Below, one piece after another: positions 38,140-51,055 of a DNA stretch of 64,000 nucleotides. The first letter of the stretch is position 1. Each line of letters opens with the position of its first letter. The notes beneath the pieces are model-generated. The model did no database searches. It saw nothing but the letters and a program-made list of their open reading frames with translations, and was not told the origin of the DNA. This stretch comes from Protula sp. h YS-2021 (Eukaryota; Annelida; Polychaeta; Sabellida; Serpulidae), in the NCBI GenBank assembly GCA_949752745.1, contig OX457029.1, forward strand, positions 39,539,103 to 39,603,102, given 5' to 3'. The translations under genes and the position numbers were made by a program.

Positions 38140-38841
38140 AGATACCTGATCGAAAAACTCTCTAAACATCTTACCCAATTTCTACTGCACATACCGGGCC
38201 AACCTAACTACATTGGGAGCACACTCCCCCCCCCCCCCCCCACCCACCCACTACTTGGTAGTAAAACTTGAAAGCCTTAGGTCCAAGAACTAAATTTAAA
38301 ACAGAAAGGTCTGGTTTTTGCGTTCTCCCTTAAATTTTCCCCTTTCCTAACTTTGGTCACGCGGCACACTTCATGTTTATGCTGTATTTTGATAATCTGA
38401 GACAGCTTGTATACACAAGAACCCTGTAAACACGACCGCCTGTAGGGCTGGGTCAGTTTGGTTGTATTTCCGGGGTGGTTTTATTTCCGGGTCCCAAGCA
38501 AGGTGTCCTATATTGGGACATTTTGGATCTTGACGAAATATTGAATGTTGGTGAATAAGAAATAAGAAGAAACAGTTGTCCTTTACTTAAATTGCGCTCA
38601 AGCTCATCCTGAAGTTAAAGATTTTTCCGTGTACGTCTTTCATTAGAAATTCATCTCTTTTTTCTTCTTTTTTTTTTTTTTTGCTTGTTTTTGTTTGTTT
38701 TTTTTTTTTTGAGGGGGGGGGGGGGTTACATTTCATGGTGCGAGTAAAAATTTGGCGGTTTATATAGAGAATCAAGGGCCAATTGGGAACCGGAGTTGAG
38801 CTCGAAGTTGAGATGTTAAGCCTATACTGATGCAATTGATA

Positions 38842-40130
38842 TATATGTTGGGCCCGATCTGCTGATCAGTCCCATCTGCAGATGGGCCTGTCCCGTTTAC
38901 GGATCGCCAAACGGGAGGCCCATCTGCAGATCGGCCTCCCGTTTGGTGATCCACAGATGGGACAGTCCCGTTTGCGGATTTTTAGTTGTATCCCATCTGC
39001 AGATCGGAACGGTTGGCCCATCAGCGGATATTTTGGTAACTCCTAAAAAAAGTAATTTAAAAATGTGTTAAATGTATCTATTATATAAAATGTTATTTCT
39101 TTCACTTTCAGCGGTCTTTCTTTTCGATAAAACGGATGTTTTCTTTTAGAATAAATTAAATTCTTGCTCTTCTACTCAGGATCAAAGAAATATTCAATAC
39201 ATTTAGATCCCGGTCACCCATTTCTACTCAAAATCAAATATTCCATACATTTCCATCTCTGTCGTCCATTTCTACTTAAAATCAAAGGAAAATCTAATTT
39301 ATTTGAGTCTGTGTCTAAGCTGCCTGTCCTCTGCAAACAGTGATCCGAACGAAAAGCAGAGATTAAGCACGTAATGCCCTAATCTAGACGAACAAATTTC
39401 GACAAAGTGTACACAACAATTAATCCCTATTGTCTCGAGATGTCACCCGAACTGTATATTAAGCTACTGATCACATGGAAAAATTATATTATTTTGTGGT
39501 AATAAAAACGATAGCTGAATAATAAACCTTTAAAATGGAAGACTCAGAGAGTTGATAGTCATATACAGAAAATTTTAGCAAGCAATCGTTCGGTTTTATT
39601 AAGTGATGAGAAATTCAACCAAATTATTAGTCATTTAGAAAATCCCGAAAAAGTTGTTGACGCTCATTTCAAGCACTATGTGAAAAGCAAGATTCCAGAT
39701 AATGGACGTTGTTTCTTTGGGGGTAACTGATGCGCTTGTTGTCCCTTCTAAAGTTGTCACCTCTTTAGTTTGCATTTTTCAAGTTAGAACAGCCAAAGTA
39801 GTCCATAAAATAAAAGTTGGTGACAAAAATACGTTTCTTTTTATTCAAGTTTCATTTAACAATATATCCGCAGATGGGCCTGTCCGATCTGCAGATGGGA
39901 AGCAACTAAAAATCCGCAAACGGGACTGTCCCATCTGTGGATCGCCAAACGGGAGGCCGATCTGCAGATGGGCCTCCCATTTGGCGATCAGTAAACGGGA
40001 CAGGCCCATCTGCAGATGGGACGGATCGGCAGATCGGGCCTAATCCCGATTGGCCTCCCATTTGGCGATCAGTAAACGGGACAGGCCCATCTGCAGATGG
40101 GACGGATCGGCAGATCGGGCCTAACATATA
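38842..40130. mobile_element. Foldback element 1 (arms built of alternating palindromic blocks)
   Basis: Left arm 38842-39037 is the inverted complement of right arm 39860-40130, nearly base for base. Arms are built from blocks such as cccatctgcagatggg (a perfect 16-base palindrome) and cccgtttg/caaacggg. The right arm carries an extra internal duplication of about 75 bp (40026-40120). The interior of about 820 bp is AT-rich with no recognised coding sequence. Outer ends: tatatgttgggcccgatctg and the complement of cagatcgggcctaacatata. No target-site duplication seen. It is about 50 bp from foldback element 2. Confidence 0.8.
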
Positions 40131-40177
40131 CACACGCATTTCCAACAGATCTCCGTAATCAAAAGGCGATTCATGTA

Positions 40178-41179
40178 GTATCCCGACAACTGATCTGACG
40201 ACAACTGATCTAGCGACAACTGATCTATATCTGTAGGATACGACAACAGGTCTAAAGTTTATAAGAAAAGTTTGTTGCGTTTTTTTATTCTGTTTCTTTT
40301 GTGTTTTCGTTTTACATATATGCTTCATTTTAAACTTGTAATCAATACTAAGGAATCATAAAGCAATTGAAACAACTCCCGATCGAGTTCCATTATTAAA
40401 CACATAGTCACTTCTAAGGTTTCTACACTCTAAATCAAAGAAAGTTCACTTTTGTTCCATCAATGTCATGGAGTATCTAACTAACCGGAGTGACAAGGTA
40501 CTAATACTTGGACATAATCTCCAACATAATCTGCACCTTTTAGAAAGCAGAGAATACCAAGATCTCCAAGTTCGACTTCGAACGCTTGGCCGCCAGCGTG
40601 TGAATGGCGAAAAGAGCGTCGAGGATTTCCTCCGGGGTATCGGTCACAACATGAGGTGGAAAACCATCAATCGCGAGCATCGAGGAGGTGGTGATTAGTG
40701 ATTAGTGAATAGGCTCTAGTTTAAGTGAGACTTGTAGATTGGTACTTATCAGTACCTCACTGTAGTCTCTCCAGTATCGTATTTATTTGTAGTATTTCAC
40801 ATTATCGATTGGTACTTATTAGAACCTGCCAGTAGTATTTACCAGTATCGTACTTGTTTGTATTTGAATAGTATCGATTAGTACTTATCAGTACCTGCTA
40901 GTAGTATTTTCCAGTATCGTGACTCGTTTAATATAACATTGGTTTTAGTACTTACAAGTACTTTGTATGTCTGTATTTGTATATTTCTAAATGATGAGAT
41001 CAATATCTTGTATATTTACTGACCTATTAGTACGTTTGGGAAAAGTGATAAAAGTCTCATAATTTGTTAAGAGTGTTTCTTTTACCCACTAAAAACAATT
41101 AAAAATAAAATATGAAATTTTACACCAGTCGTACCCTACATATTTAGATCAGTTGTCGCTAGATCAGTTGTCGCGGATT
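40178..41179. mobile_element. Foldback element 2 (15-bp unit arms, 11-bp target duplication)
   Basis: The left arm holds three tandem 15-bp units, cgacaactgatct(ga/ag/at), from 40183. The right arm holds the inverted units at 41145-41174. The element is bounded by identical 11-bp direct repeats CGATTCATGTA at 40167-40177 and 41180-41190, exactly what insertion would leave. The interior (about 870 bp) has loose repeats of tagtacttatcagtacct and a plus-strand open frame at 40468-40698 with no recognised domain. The duplication length would fit Mutator-like or foldback transposases; no transposase is present. Confidence 0.8.
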
Positions 41180-41705
41180 CGATTCATGTACAGAAGGTGC
41201 TATCAAACTTTATTTTTTGTTTCCTTTTAATATGTACTCCATTCTGTTTGATATCACACGGCAATGTTTGCTTTGAGAATTGCCTTATCCCCACAACTGG
41301 GTTGCATGTGTCTTTTTGCACAAATCTGAAGTTATCCCCAATAAGGAAGTAAACAAATGTTTAATTTGCGGGGTTAAAAGTGCGTTTGAGAATGAGAAAA
41401 TTGGTCTTTGGTCGTATTTGCGGGGTTCCGTTATAATAGAGATGAATGGATGAAATTCGATTCTGGCGAAAAGTGGTCGTATTTGCGGGGTGGTCGTATC
41501 CCGCGGTTCTGTTGTATTTCTATTCATGTGAACTTCAACATTCAAATGATCTTTTAAAAGGGTGAAAAAAATAGCATTGTCTTTGGAGTTACCAATGCAT
41601 GATTCTATTGCTATAATCATAAACTTGACCTTAGCTAATCTCTTCCCACGATCAAATGAATGTACAATTCTCCGATATAAAGAAATGCAAAAGAAAATGC
41701 TTTAC

Positions 41706-42194
41706 CTTTGTTTTAAACCGGGTGCTTGGCGTAAGGACATTTGGCCTGGTATCCAAGGCAACGCGCATAGGCGGAAGAACACAACTCCGTGAACAGCGAA
41801 GAAGAAGGAGCGGAACATACGCCAAGGCAAAATTGACCAGACAGCTCAACGCGTCGCTCGGTAGGAAGGCATCAAGAGTCTCCCACTCGCCTCTCCAGAA
41901 TCCGATATACAACGCGGCATAGACACACATGAAACCTCTTGTTAGTATAAAGTACTGCCATTTTGGCCTTCCTTCAGCAAACTTCTGCAGTTTCGGGCCG
42001 ATAAAATATCCAGCGAAAGCAATCGCAGACACTCCCAAAACACCCCACTGGACTGAGGGGTATTCACTGGGGTTAATATAAATTCCCCATAAATCCCATA
42101 ATCCTCTCCAATAAAATACCATGAATGGATAGATAACAAAAAGTACTAAAACCACATCCAAAACGTGTTGAGCTAATTTGTTTTCTAATTTCAT
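41706..42194 (-). CDS. fusl: Fuseless-like protein, exon 1 (start codon, membrane segments 1-4)
   Basis: 163 codons from ATG (MKLENKLAQHVLD) to donor AAAG|GTAAAG in phase 0. Four hydrophobic segments: LDVVLVLFVIYPFMVFYWRG; WGVLGVSAIAFAGYFIGP; WQYFILTRGFMCVYAALYIG followed by FWRGEWETLDAFLP; and SCLVNFALAYVPLLLL. WRG-W motifs close segments 1 and 3. With exons 2 and 3 the gene encodes eight segments, with WRG after segments 1, 3, 5 and 7, so the fold is a fourfold repeat of helix pairs. The ATG chosen is the only one in frame before the first membrane segment. The frame is also open upstream to about 42290 but has no ATG there. An intron of about 18 kb follows. Confidence 0.78.
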
Positions 42195-42316
42195 TTTTAT
42201 GTCTTTGCAATTAAACGTTATATATTTGTTGGAAAAGCGCAAACTACAGTTTTGTAAACTGTCACACGATCTGTTAAACCGCTTACACACACTGATATTT
42301 TAACCACTAAAACAGC

Positions 42317-42451
42317 TTTGCCAAAAATGGATTGGTTTACCATAAGGATGCCTAGTTTTATCAGTTTTCCCCTAAATCGCGGTTATTAATTTAGGGGGAA
42401 ACTGGTAAAACTGGTCATTCCTATGGTAAACCAGTACCATTTTAGGCCAAA
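42317..42451. mobile_element. Hairpin MITE or long inverted repeat upstream of fusl
   Basis: Two arms of about 60 bp are inverted complements: tttgccaaaaatggattggt... to ...ttcccctaaat, and atttagggggaaact... to ...ttaggccaaa. The spacer is about 12 bases. The transcript or single strand would fold into one long stem. It ends about 120 bp upstream of the fusl start codon. Confidence 0.8.
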
Positions 42452-42886
42452 TTGTTTTGTAGGGTTAAAAATGTCAGTGAACAAATGTACTTTGGAAATT
42501 CTTAGGGTATGTAGAAATGTGACGCTGAATTAGCAATCACTGTTTGTTTGAGCTACAATTATTTAAAAGGATGCCGTTTTTTTTTTTTTGTTTCTTTCAG
42601 TTGTGTCATTTAGTCACATGAGTTAGATTTTTAGTTTACTATATTAGTGTTGCACCACAAAAGAAACACCACCACCCCCACCTGCCCGCATTGCACTGAA
42701 CGGAAGATATTGAAACGAAATGGACTCGTTAAAAAATGCGTTCGTTTGAGCAGTTGTGAACGTAATGACTTTTTCTTGAGACCTCAAGGCGTTTTCCTTA
42801 CTCATTAAGGGCTTAAGGCATAAGTAAAAAATCATAAAGAAAAATACATATTTAGTCAAAACCCAAAATTGCCTTGCCTTATGCCT

Positions 42887-43483
42887 TTTGCCCGGGGAAG
42901 TCACTCAGGTACCAACTGCTTACCATGAGTGTCCATGACTTTTGCCCGGGGAAGTCACTCAGGTACCAACTGCTTACCATGCGTGTCCATGACTTTTGCC
43001 CGGGGAAGTCACTCAGGTACCAACTGCTTACCATGCGTGTCCATGACTTTTGCCCGGGGAAGTCACTCAGGTACCAACTACTTACCATGAGTGTCCATGA
43101 CTTTTGCCCGGGGAAGTCACTCAGGTACCAACTGCTTACCATGCGTGTCCCTGACTTTTGCCCGGGGAAGTCACTCAGGTACCAACTGCTTACCATGCGT
43201 GTCCATGACTTTTGCCCGGGGAAGTCACTCAGGTACCAACTGCTTACCATGCGTGTCCATGACTTTTGCCCGGGGAAGTCACTCAGGTACCAACTGCTTA
43301 CCATGAGTGTCCATGAGTTTTGCCCGGGGAAGTCACTCAGGTACCAACTGCTTACCATGCGTGTCCATGACTTTTGCCCGGGGAAGTCACTCAGGTACCA
43401 ACTACTTACCATGAGTGTCCATGACTTTTGCCCGGGGAAGTCACTCAGGTACCAACTACTTACCATGAGTGTCCATGACTTTT
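42887..43483. repeat. 54-bp minisatellite, 11 copies
   Basis: Unit: tgcccggggaagtcactcag, then gtaccaactgcttaccatg, then a/cgtgtccatgactt. There are eleven copies with few substitutions. 54 is divisible by three, so several frames on both strands stay open and give false repetitive proteins. The unit end (accatgagtgtccatgactttt) runs straight into a dispersed repeat, so the array seems to be an expansion of that element's edge. Confidence 0.95.
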
Positions 43484-43705
43484 GAGACGGCCCCTGAACT
43501 TGGAGTGCTAACTTTCAAATAAATACCCCCTTTTTAACCACACACGGAATGAAATTCCGGAATAAAAATCCCTTTTGTGGGAAACGCGGAGTACTTACAG
43601 AAATTTACCTCCTTTTCACGAAATTGGCACTCCGCGCGGACCTCGTCTGCCCTCAGAATTAGTCCCCCCACCCCCCCCCCGCCCTTTGTCCGCGTTTTTA
43701 TCTTT
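43462..43705 (+). repeat. Dispersed repeat, copy 1 (gtccatgactttt family)
   Basis: Shares ordered phrases (gtccatgactt, gagtgct, accccctttttaac, tccgcgttttt) with 48419-48660, 51560-51730 and, inverted, 58165-58545. No coding sequence. Confidence 0.6.
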
Positions 43706-44481
43706 GTTTTAATATCATGACCTATTTTGCTTAAGTGCATCAATATGCACTTGTATGCTGAATCAGTGGTTTGTTTCAGAAATACTCTCTGAAGGGGGAA
43801 GGGGAGCGGAAGAGAGGGGGGGAGTTCTCTCCCATGCCTAAGTCTTATAGCAAAAAAAAAAAAAAAAACCGGATGTGAAATACATGTTAGCACATGTAAG
43901 TATATTTATATCATATAAATTAAGTGGACGAAAACGGGTTTTGACCTTATTTCGGTAAAATCGCGTTGATTTCTCCTAGTGGTTTGCCGCTCTACTATTC
44001 CAGTCATGCCAAAAACGGTCTCCCTTGCATCCTTTTTTTAAAATCTTTTTTTCTTCAATTCTTATCTTTTTATATCGCCCCACCCCCTCGCCGAGGGGAT
44101 AAGATTTAAGAAAAGGATCAGTGACTTTCAGAACAAAAGTTGTTGAAAACATATTTCAATACTCCAGAATTACAGGAAGCGTCATGTTTGATCGAACAAA
44201 CGGCACTCGAAATGAGCTGCATCATTCTAATATCTCAAAACTCTGGAATGAGGTATTGACGATTAGCAACTAAAACAATAACCATTTAATAAACCTAACT
44301 TATATGGGAATTAGGATCATTTTAAAATTGTCGCATCTTTGCGTTATCACATGGTTCCTCTGAGGTCACGTGGTTGTTAAATACGGAAATCTTTAAACTT
44401 GCAGCTCAGGGTTCCATTCAAATAAACTTTTAACTATTTCATATTTCGCTACGTGTATTTTTATCATTTATTTATTTTAAG

Positions 44482-44679
44482 TTTTTTTTTAAGGGGATGG
44501 CCGGAAGACTCATTTGTGCTAATTTGGAATTCCGTGGTGGTGAATTTTGATGTGCAGTCGTTTAGCTAAGGAGATATGAGCGAAAGCCAATCCTCCGGTT
44601 TCCACCCCTGGCTGGTTTCGAACCAGGGACGTTAGGATTACAAGAGCAATGCTCTACCGACTGAGCTAACCGTCACCCC
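44482..44679 (-). mobile_element. tRNA-derived SINE
   Basis: On the minus strand a tRNA-like head carries a good A box (TTAGCTCAGTCGG, 44669-44657) and B box (GGTTCGAAACC, 44624-44614). A short tRNA-unrelated body and an A-run follow. The element is flanked by 14-base direct repeats differing at one position (ttatttattttaag at 44468-44481, ttatttactttaag at 44680-44693), the mark of retroposition. The loop would read TGT (Thr), but the anticodon and T stems pair poorly, so it is not a working tRNA. Confidence 0.8.
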
Positions 44680-44693
44680 TTATTTACTTTAAG

Positions 44694-46173
<1,480 letters not shown>

Positions 46174-46358
46174 TACTTGTTTTAATTGCCTGTTTCAGAA
46201 AAAAATTATAAACACTTATAAAAACAAGACACATAAATATATTTTGGATCAAAATTTAAATGTAAAATTAAATATAAATACACACATCTTTCCTTTTAAT
46301 TCCGTAATATAGCGTTGTTTATAGCTTATCTAATCGAATCCAGGACAAACCGTCCTAG

Positions 46359-46530
46359 GCCATAAGATCCCCCGCCATAAGCCCACGGCCATAGTGTCCC
46401 CGGCAACAATGTCCCCAAATGAATACAGTGCTAGAATGTCCCCGAAGCCTTTCTTTATTGCTTTCAAGAACATCGTGTGATATTGTCAAGATTTATCTCA
46501 CAAGTAATTCTCCGTTACACGTTGAAAACG

Positions 46531-46563
<33 letters not shown>

Positions 46564-47070
46564 GCCGACAAATTTAGAAAACGATATATTGTGCCATTCC
46601 TGTGATCTTTATTCTATAATCAAGATGTAGATTCACAGTTTAATCTCCAACAAATGTATGGATGATGTGTTGATGATGTGTTGTGTCAGTCCTGTGACCC
46701 AAAATCCCTTAATTCAAGTATGGATTTACGAGATTTAAATATAATAACTAATCTCACCAAAATATAGTGTTTTGTTGGAGGTGGATGTATTGTGTAATTT
46801 CGGAGATCCTTAATCCTGTAATCCTCAAAGAAACACTGCAAAGCTATCTGGAACAGTTAGTCAGCAGCACGGCTGAAAGTATTTAAGAAATCAAAAACTT
46901 CTTTCATAACATTAGAGTTCCAAAACTTGTTTGTTATTTATATTTTGACGGTAGACGTTTTGGCAGCTGATTTTATTTGGGGATCTTATAGCCGGGGGCG
47001 TTATGGTCTGGGGCGTCATGATCGGGGACCTTATGGTCGGGGACTTTATGGGCGGAGGCGTTTTGGCGGG
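46359..47070. mobile_element. Foldback element 3 (15-bp unit arms)
   Basis: The left arm (46359-46443) reads ggccataagatcccccgcca... through gtccccaaatgaat. The right arm (about 46975-47070) is its inverted counterpart, built from 15-bp units of the type ccataaggtccccga repeated with changes. The interior holds a run of 30 A (46533-46562) and no recognised coding sequence. No clear target-site duplication. Confidence 0.7.
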
Positions 47071-47191
47071 ATAGCTATCCCACCATCTTGACAGCCATAC
47101 CTATCTTAACCATTTTTTCATCACGGAAATTGAAATGGGTGTCGCTGCAGTCACTGGTAAACGACGTAAATAAACACACGTGGAATATGCA

Positions 47192-47194
<3 letters not shown>

Positions 47195-47250
<56 letters not shown>
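47195..47250. repeat. (CT)n microsatellite
   Basis: 28 uninterrupted CT units next to the GATATC element. Confidence 0.97.
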
Positions 47251-47254
<4 letters not shown>

Positions 47255-47305
47255 CTTAGAAAAATTTCAGAATGTGAAAAAATGTCTTGAAATATGGAAT
47301 GCCAT

Positions 47306-48075
47306 TTTCACATTTATTAGGGAATTATTGATATCCAGAATTATTTTTTGATCTCAAAAAATTCATTTTTTATATCAAAAATTCATTTTTGCTATCTGTG
47401 ATTATATTTTTAATAGCTCAAATTCTATTCTTGATCTCAAAAAATAATTCTTGATATCAATAAATATTTAGAGATATCAAGAAATATTTATTGATATCAA
47501 AAATGATTTAATGATATCTAAAATTGATTTTAAGAGATAAAAAATTCAATTCTTGATAGCAAAAATGAAATATTTGATAGCAAAATTTTAATTTTGAGCT
47601 CAATTATTTATTTTCCTTTTAATGATATCAAGAATTTATTTCAGATATTATTATTTCAGAATGAGCCTTTTTTATTTATACTTTAAAATCTGATTTTTTA
47701 TCTCAGAAGTTAATTTTTGATATCAATTTTTGACATAAAAAATTCAGAAGCACATATCTGTGAAAAAATAATGACTGTTCCATGTAAACAGAATCTTTAT
47801 TTTAATTTTTTTACTGTATAAAAAAGAAGCAATAATCTTGAGTTCAGAAATTGTGTTGTTATTGATTACTATAATTCAAGTTTTCATCTCCAAAATTAAA
47901 TGGCTTATTCGTTAAATTGTATATAAAACTGTGTCTCCTGCAAGATTTTTTAAAGTTTTTTGTTTTGCTATCTAAAATTCAATTATTGTTAGCAAAATAT
48001 AAAATAATGAGACCTCTTTTGATTTATTGATATCTCTAAATATATTTTGATACCAAAAACAAGCATTAAATGTTC
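47306..48075 (-). mobile_element. GATATC-rich MITE-like element, copy 2 (inverted)
   Basis: The reverse complement matches 18576-19262 end to end. Both start aacatttaatgctt, share ggagatgaaaacttgaatta in the middle, and end gatatcaataattccctaat. The interior is a degenerate GATATC array. This copy is about 80 bp longer. Confidence 0.65.
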
Positions 48076-48418
48076 CATACCGAAAAGGAAAAGCAAACCG
48101 AAAGAAAAAAAAGCTGAAAAGCTTTTTAAAATTCTGCTCGAAGAGAGGGAAAGAAAAAGTGTTTAATATTTCGCATTTAGAAATAGAGTAGATTCTTGTT
48201 TATTTTGTGTGTCAACCAGGGAACAACGATGTATAAATACGCGGCGTAAATACCTCGATCCATTCAAAGCTGACTGAGGCGTTGGCATTCTGTGTCGCAG
48301 TATTGATCACTATTTCCTTTAGTCGTGCGACTGTTTTGCTTACTCTGTATGACCTTCGAGTATCTCATCCCCCCCCCCACCCCCCTCAGGGAGGGCACTC
48401 TGGTGACAGCTGGATGTT

Positions 48419-48660
48419 ATGCGTGTCCATGACTTCTTAAAACGACCCCCCCCCCCAAAGGCGGAGTGCTACACTAAAAATAATACTCCCTTTTTAACTA
48501 AACGAGTACAATTCATAAAAAAGACCTGGTGTGGAAAACGTGGACTATTAAATAAAAATTATCCCTCCTCCCTTTTTTAACGAAGCTGACAATCCGCTAG
48601 GACCGCATCTGACCTCAAAATTACAACACCCCCATTTCTCCGCGTTTTTGAGACATGCAT
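48419..48660 (+). repeat. Dispersed repeat, copy 2
   Basis: Same order of phrases as the 43.46-kb copy (gtccatgactt, gagtgct, ccctttttaact, ccgcgttttt), with a longer C-run. Confidence 0.55.
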
Positions 48661-50169
48661 GGTGACACATATGATACCAAGTAAGACCCCTGTCAACCCC
48701 CCCCCCCCCCCCTTGCGTTTGTCCAGTGGTCTCTCTTTTCTAATACAAGGAACAAGGAAGAAAATGTCTGGATCTGTTTCTTTCGGATATTCGCAATTTG
48801 CAACAAGTGACGTTCAAAGTGAAATAAAGAATGCTGATCAACACAACGACACTTATGCTGGAGGATGTGCAGCGATAAGAATGTCAGTCAAGAATGTAAA
48901 CTTTTTGTCTAATTACCTCGCTGGATTCTTTCTGTCATAAGTGGCTTTTGCTGTGTGCTTGGATGTCTGATACACCAAATTACACTCATCAGCAAAACTG
49001 AAGGCCTGTAATATATAGCAAGAAGAATTCGCAAAGTGGTAAATCACCCATTTTTAAATCCCCACTTTTATCTTGAGAGTGCAAAGATGTGGTACGTAAA
49101 TACTCAAGCACCCCTGAAAGTAAGAACTTTGTGACTGGTCAAAAGTTGTCTTAATTCCAGAACGGTTTAACACTGGAAGTGAAGTGGAATGGAACGAAAA
49201 AGTGGTCTTATTTTCGGGATGGTCTTAATTCCGACGTGGCCTTATCCGGGGTTCTGCTGTACATGTGTTAAATCCTAAGTTGAAATTTAATGAAACAGTG
49301 AGATTCAGTATCATCCTGGAAATGGAACCATTTTAGTGATGGGGTGGGGGGGGGGGGGGGCGTTTCCCACATAAAGGGTCTTACGTCTAAACTGTTACAG
49401 CAGCCATCAAAAAGACTATCAAAAAACTGCGTACATGCTTCTCGAGTATATTATGTTGTTTAGTTTGCATTACACAATACGTGTGCGCGAAGGGTTTATT
49501 ATTCTAAAAATCAACAATTGCCTGTCTTCCTACCTTCCTTCCTCGTCAGCATGCCAAATCGTGTGTTTTAGACTCCATCCGGGCGAGTCCGAGGGGGGGG
49601 GGGGGGGTCTTTAGGATTGCCCTCTGCCCGTCCGCCCGTCCGTGCGTCTGTGTGTCACACTTTGGATGCTGTGCTCCGAAACTATTTACCCTAGACACAT
49701 GCAACCTTCACAGTGAAATATATATATAGAAGTTGTGCAACGTCGTATTATTTTTCAAATTGGTCAAAATTTGCCAAAATGACGACTTGCTGTGTCCGGT
49801 TGGGGTCTACGCCTTCGACGATGGCTTGGCTTTCTTAGTTTTCAGCTGTAACGGCGAAGAAAAAAGAGAGTAGCCACCCCCATCCCCCATCCCGGATCGA
49901 ATACTGATCATATCTCATAGACCGTAGAAACGTTTTAACACCATATCATCGTTCTGATAAAACACTAAAGTTTCATAATATCTTTCAGTGATGACTGCTG
50001 TTACAAGTGTTATTAGGAGTCCACAAACTCAGTGACACAATAAAGAATATTAGCCATTTTATCTCGTTTGCATTTTGTTTATCAGCCATTAGTTTTGCTT
50101 TTCAGACACAGAACAGTGTTGGAGGGTTGTAGCGAAAGCCTCGCAATAGTGTGACGGCAAAACAGTAAA
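48661..50169. other. Intergenic, no gene recognised
   Basis: Contains long C and G homopolymers (48.70, 49.35 and 49.60 kb). One open frame at 48.66-48.94 kb has no recognised domain. Confidence 0.4.
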
Positions 50170-51055
50170 TACTTGCAAGTGAGAGCATTCAAGTAATGGC
50201 ATACAAAGGATAGTGTACATATGATAGCCAACAAGTGGTAACCTACCAGTGATACCCTACAACTGATAACCTGAACACCAAAGCATATATTGATAGCCTG
50301 CGAGTGATAGCCATCAAGTGATAGCCTACAAGTGATAACCTACAAGTGATAGCATACAAATGATGGCCTACAAGTGATAGCCTACAAGTTATAACCTGTG
50401 ATAACCTACAAGTGATAACCTACTAGTGATAACCTGTGATACCCTGCAACTGATAGCCTACAAGTGATAGAGTGCAGGCGATATGTTACAAGAGATAGTC
50501 AACAGTGATAGCCTACAAGTGATAGCTTGTGATAATCTACAAGTGATAGCATAGCCTACAGTCATAGCCTACAAGTAATAATCTACACGTGATAGCCTAA
50601 AAATGATAACCTGCGATAGCCTGCAAGTGATAGCCTACAAATGATTAAGTGTGATAACCTACAAATGATAGCTTACAAGTGATAATTTATGATAACCTAC
50701 AAATGATAGCCTACAAGTACTATGCCTACAAGTGATAACTTGTGACAACCTACAAGTGATAGTCAACAAGTGATAACCTGTGATAACCTGCAAAAGCCTA
50801 CAGGTGGTAACCTGTGATAGCCTACAAGTGATAGCCTACAAATGATAAGCTGTGATAATCTACAAATGATAGCCAACAAGTGATAGCTTATAGGTAATAA
50901 TTTGTGATGACCTACAAATGATTGCCTAGAAGTGATAGTCAACAAGTGATAACCTGCAAATGATAGCCTCCAGATGATAACCTGTGGTAATCCGTAAGTG
51001 ATAGCCTACAAGTGATAGTCTACAGAGGATAGTCTACAAGTAATAACCTTCAATA
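50170..51055. repeat. GATA-rich minisatellite, about 14-bp unit
   Basis: Dozens of imperfect units ctacaagtgatagc / ctacaagtgataac mixed with a 10-bp form ctgtgataac. Nearly every unit holds a TGATA core. The array ends 34 bp before the start codon of the first BTB gene, so it must occupy its promoter or 5' leader. Confidence 0.9.

Noticed and set aside
40468..40698. Small gene inside foldback element 2
   Set aside because: 76 codons without recognised domain or splice sites; could be cargo, but unsupported.
42874..43485. 203-codon plus-strand and 195-codon minus-strand open frames
   Set aside because: Both are translations of the 54-bp minisatellite, whose length is divisible by three; no splice or start context and no domain.
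44605..44679. Functional tRNA-Thr (TGT) gene
   Set aside because: Anticodon and T stems have several mismatches, and the element has a body, A-tail and target duplications, so it is a SINE.
50170..51055. CRISPR array
   Set aside because: Units are about 14 bp, imperfect and without unique spacers; eukaryotic minisatellite.
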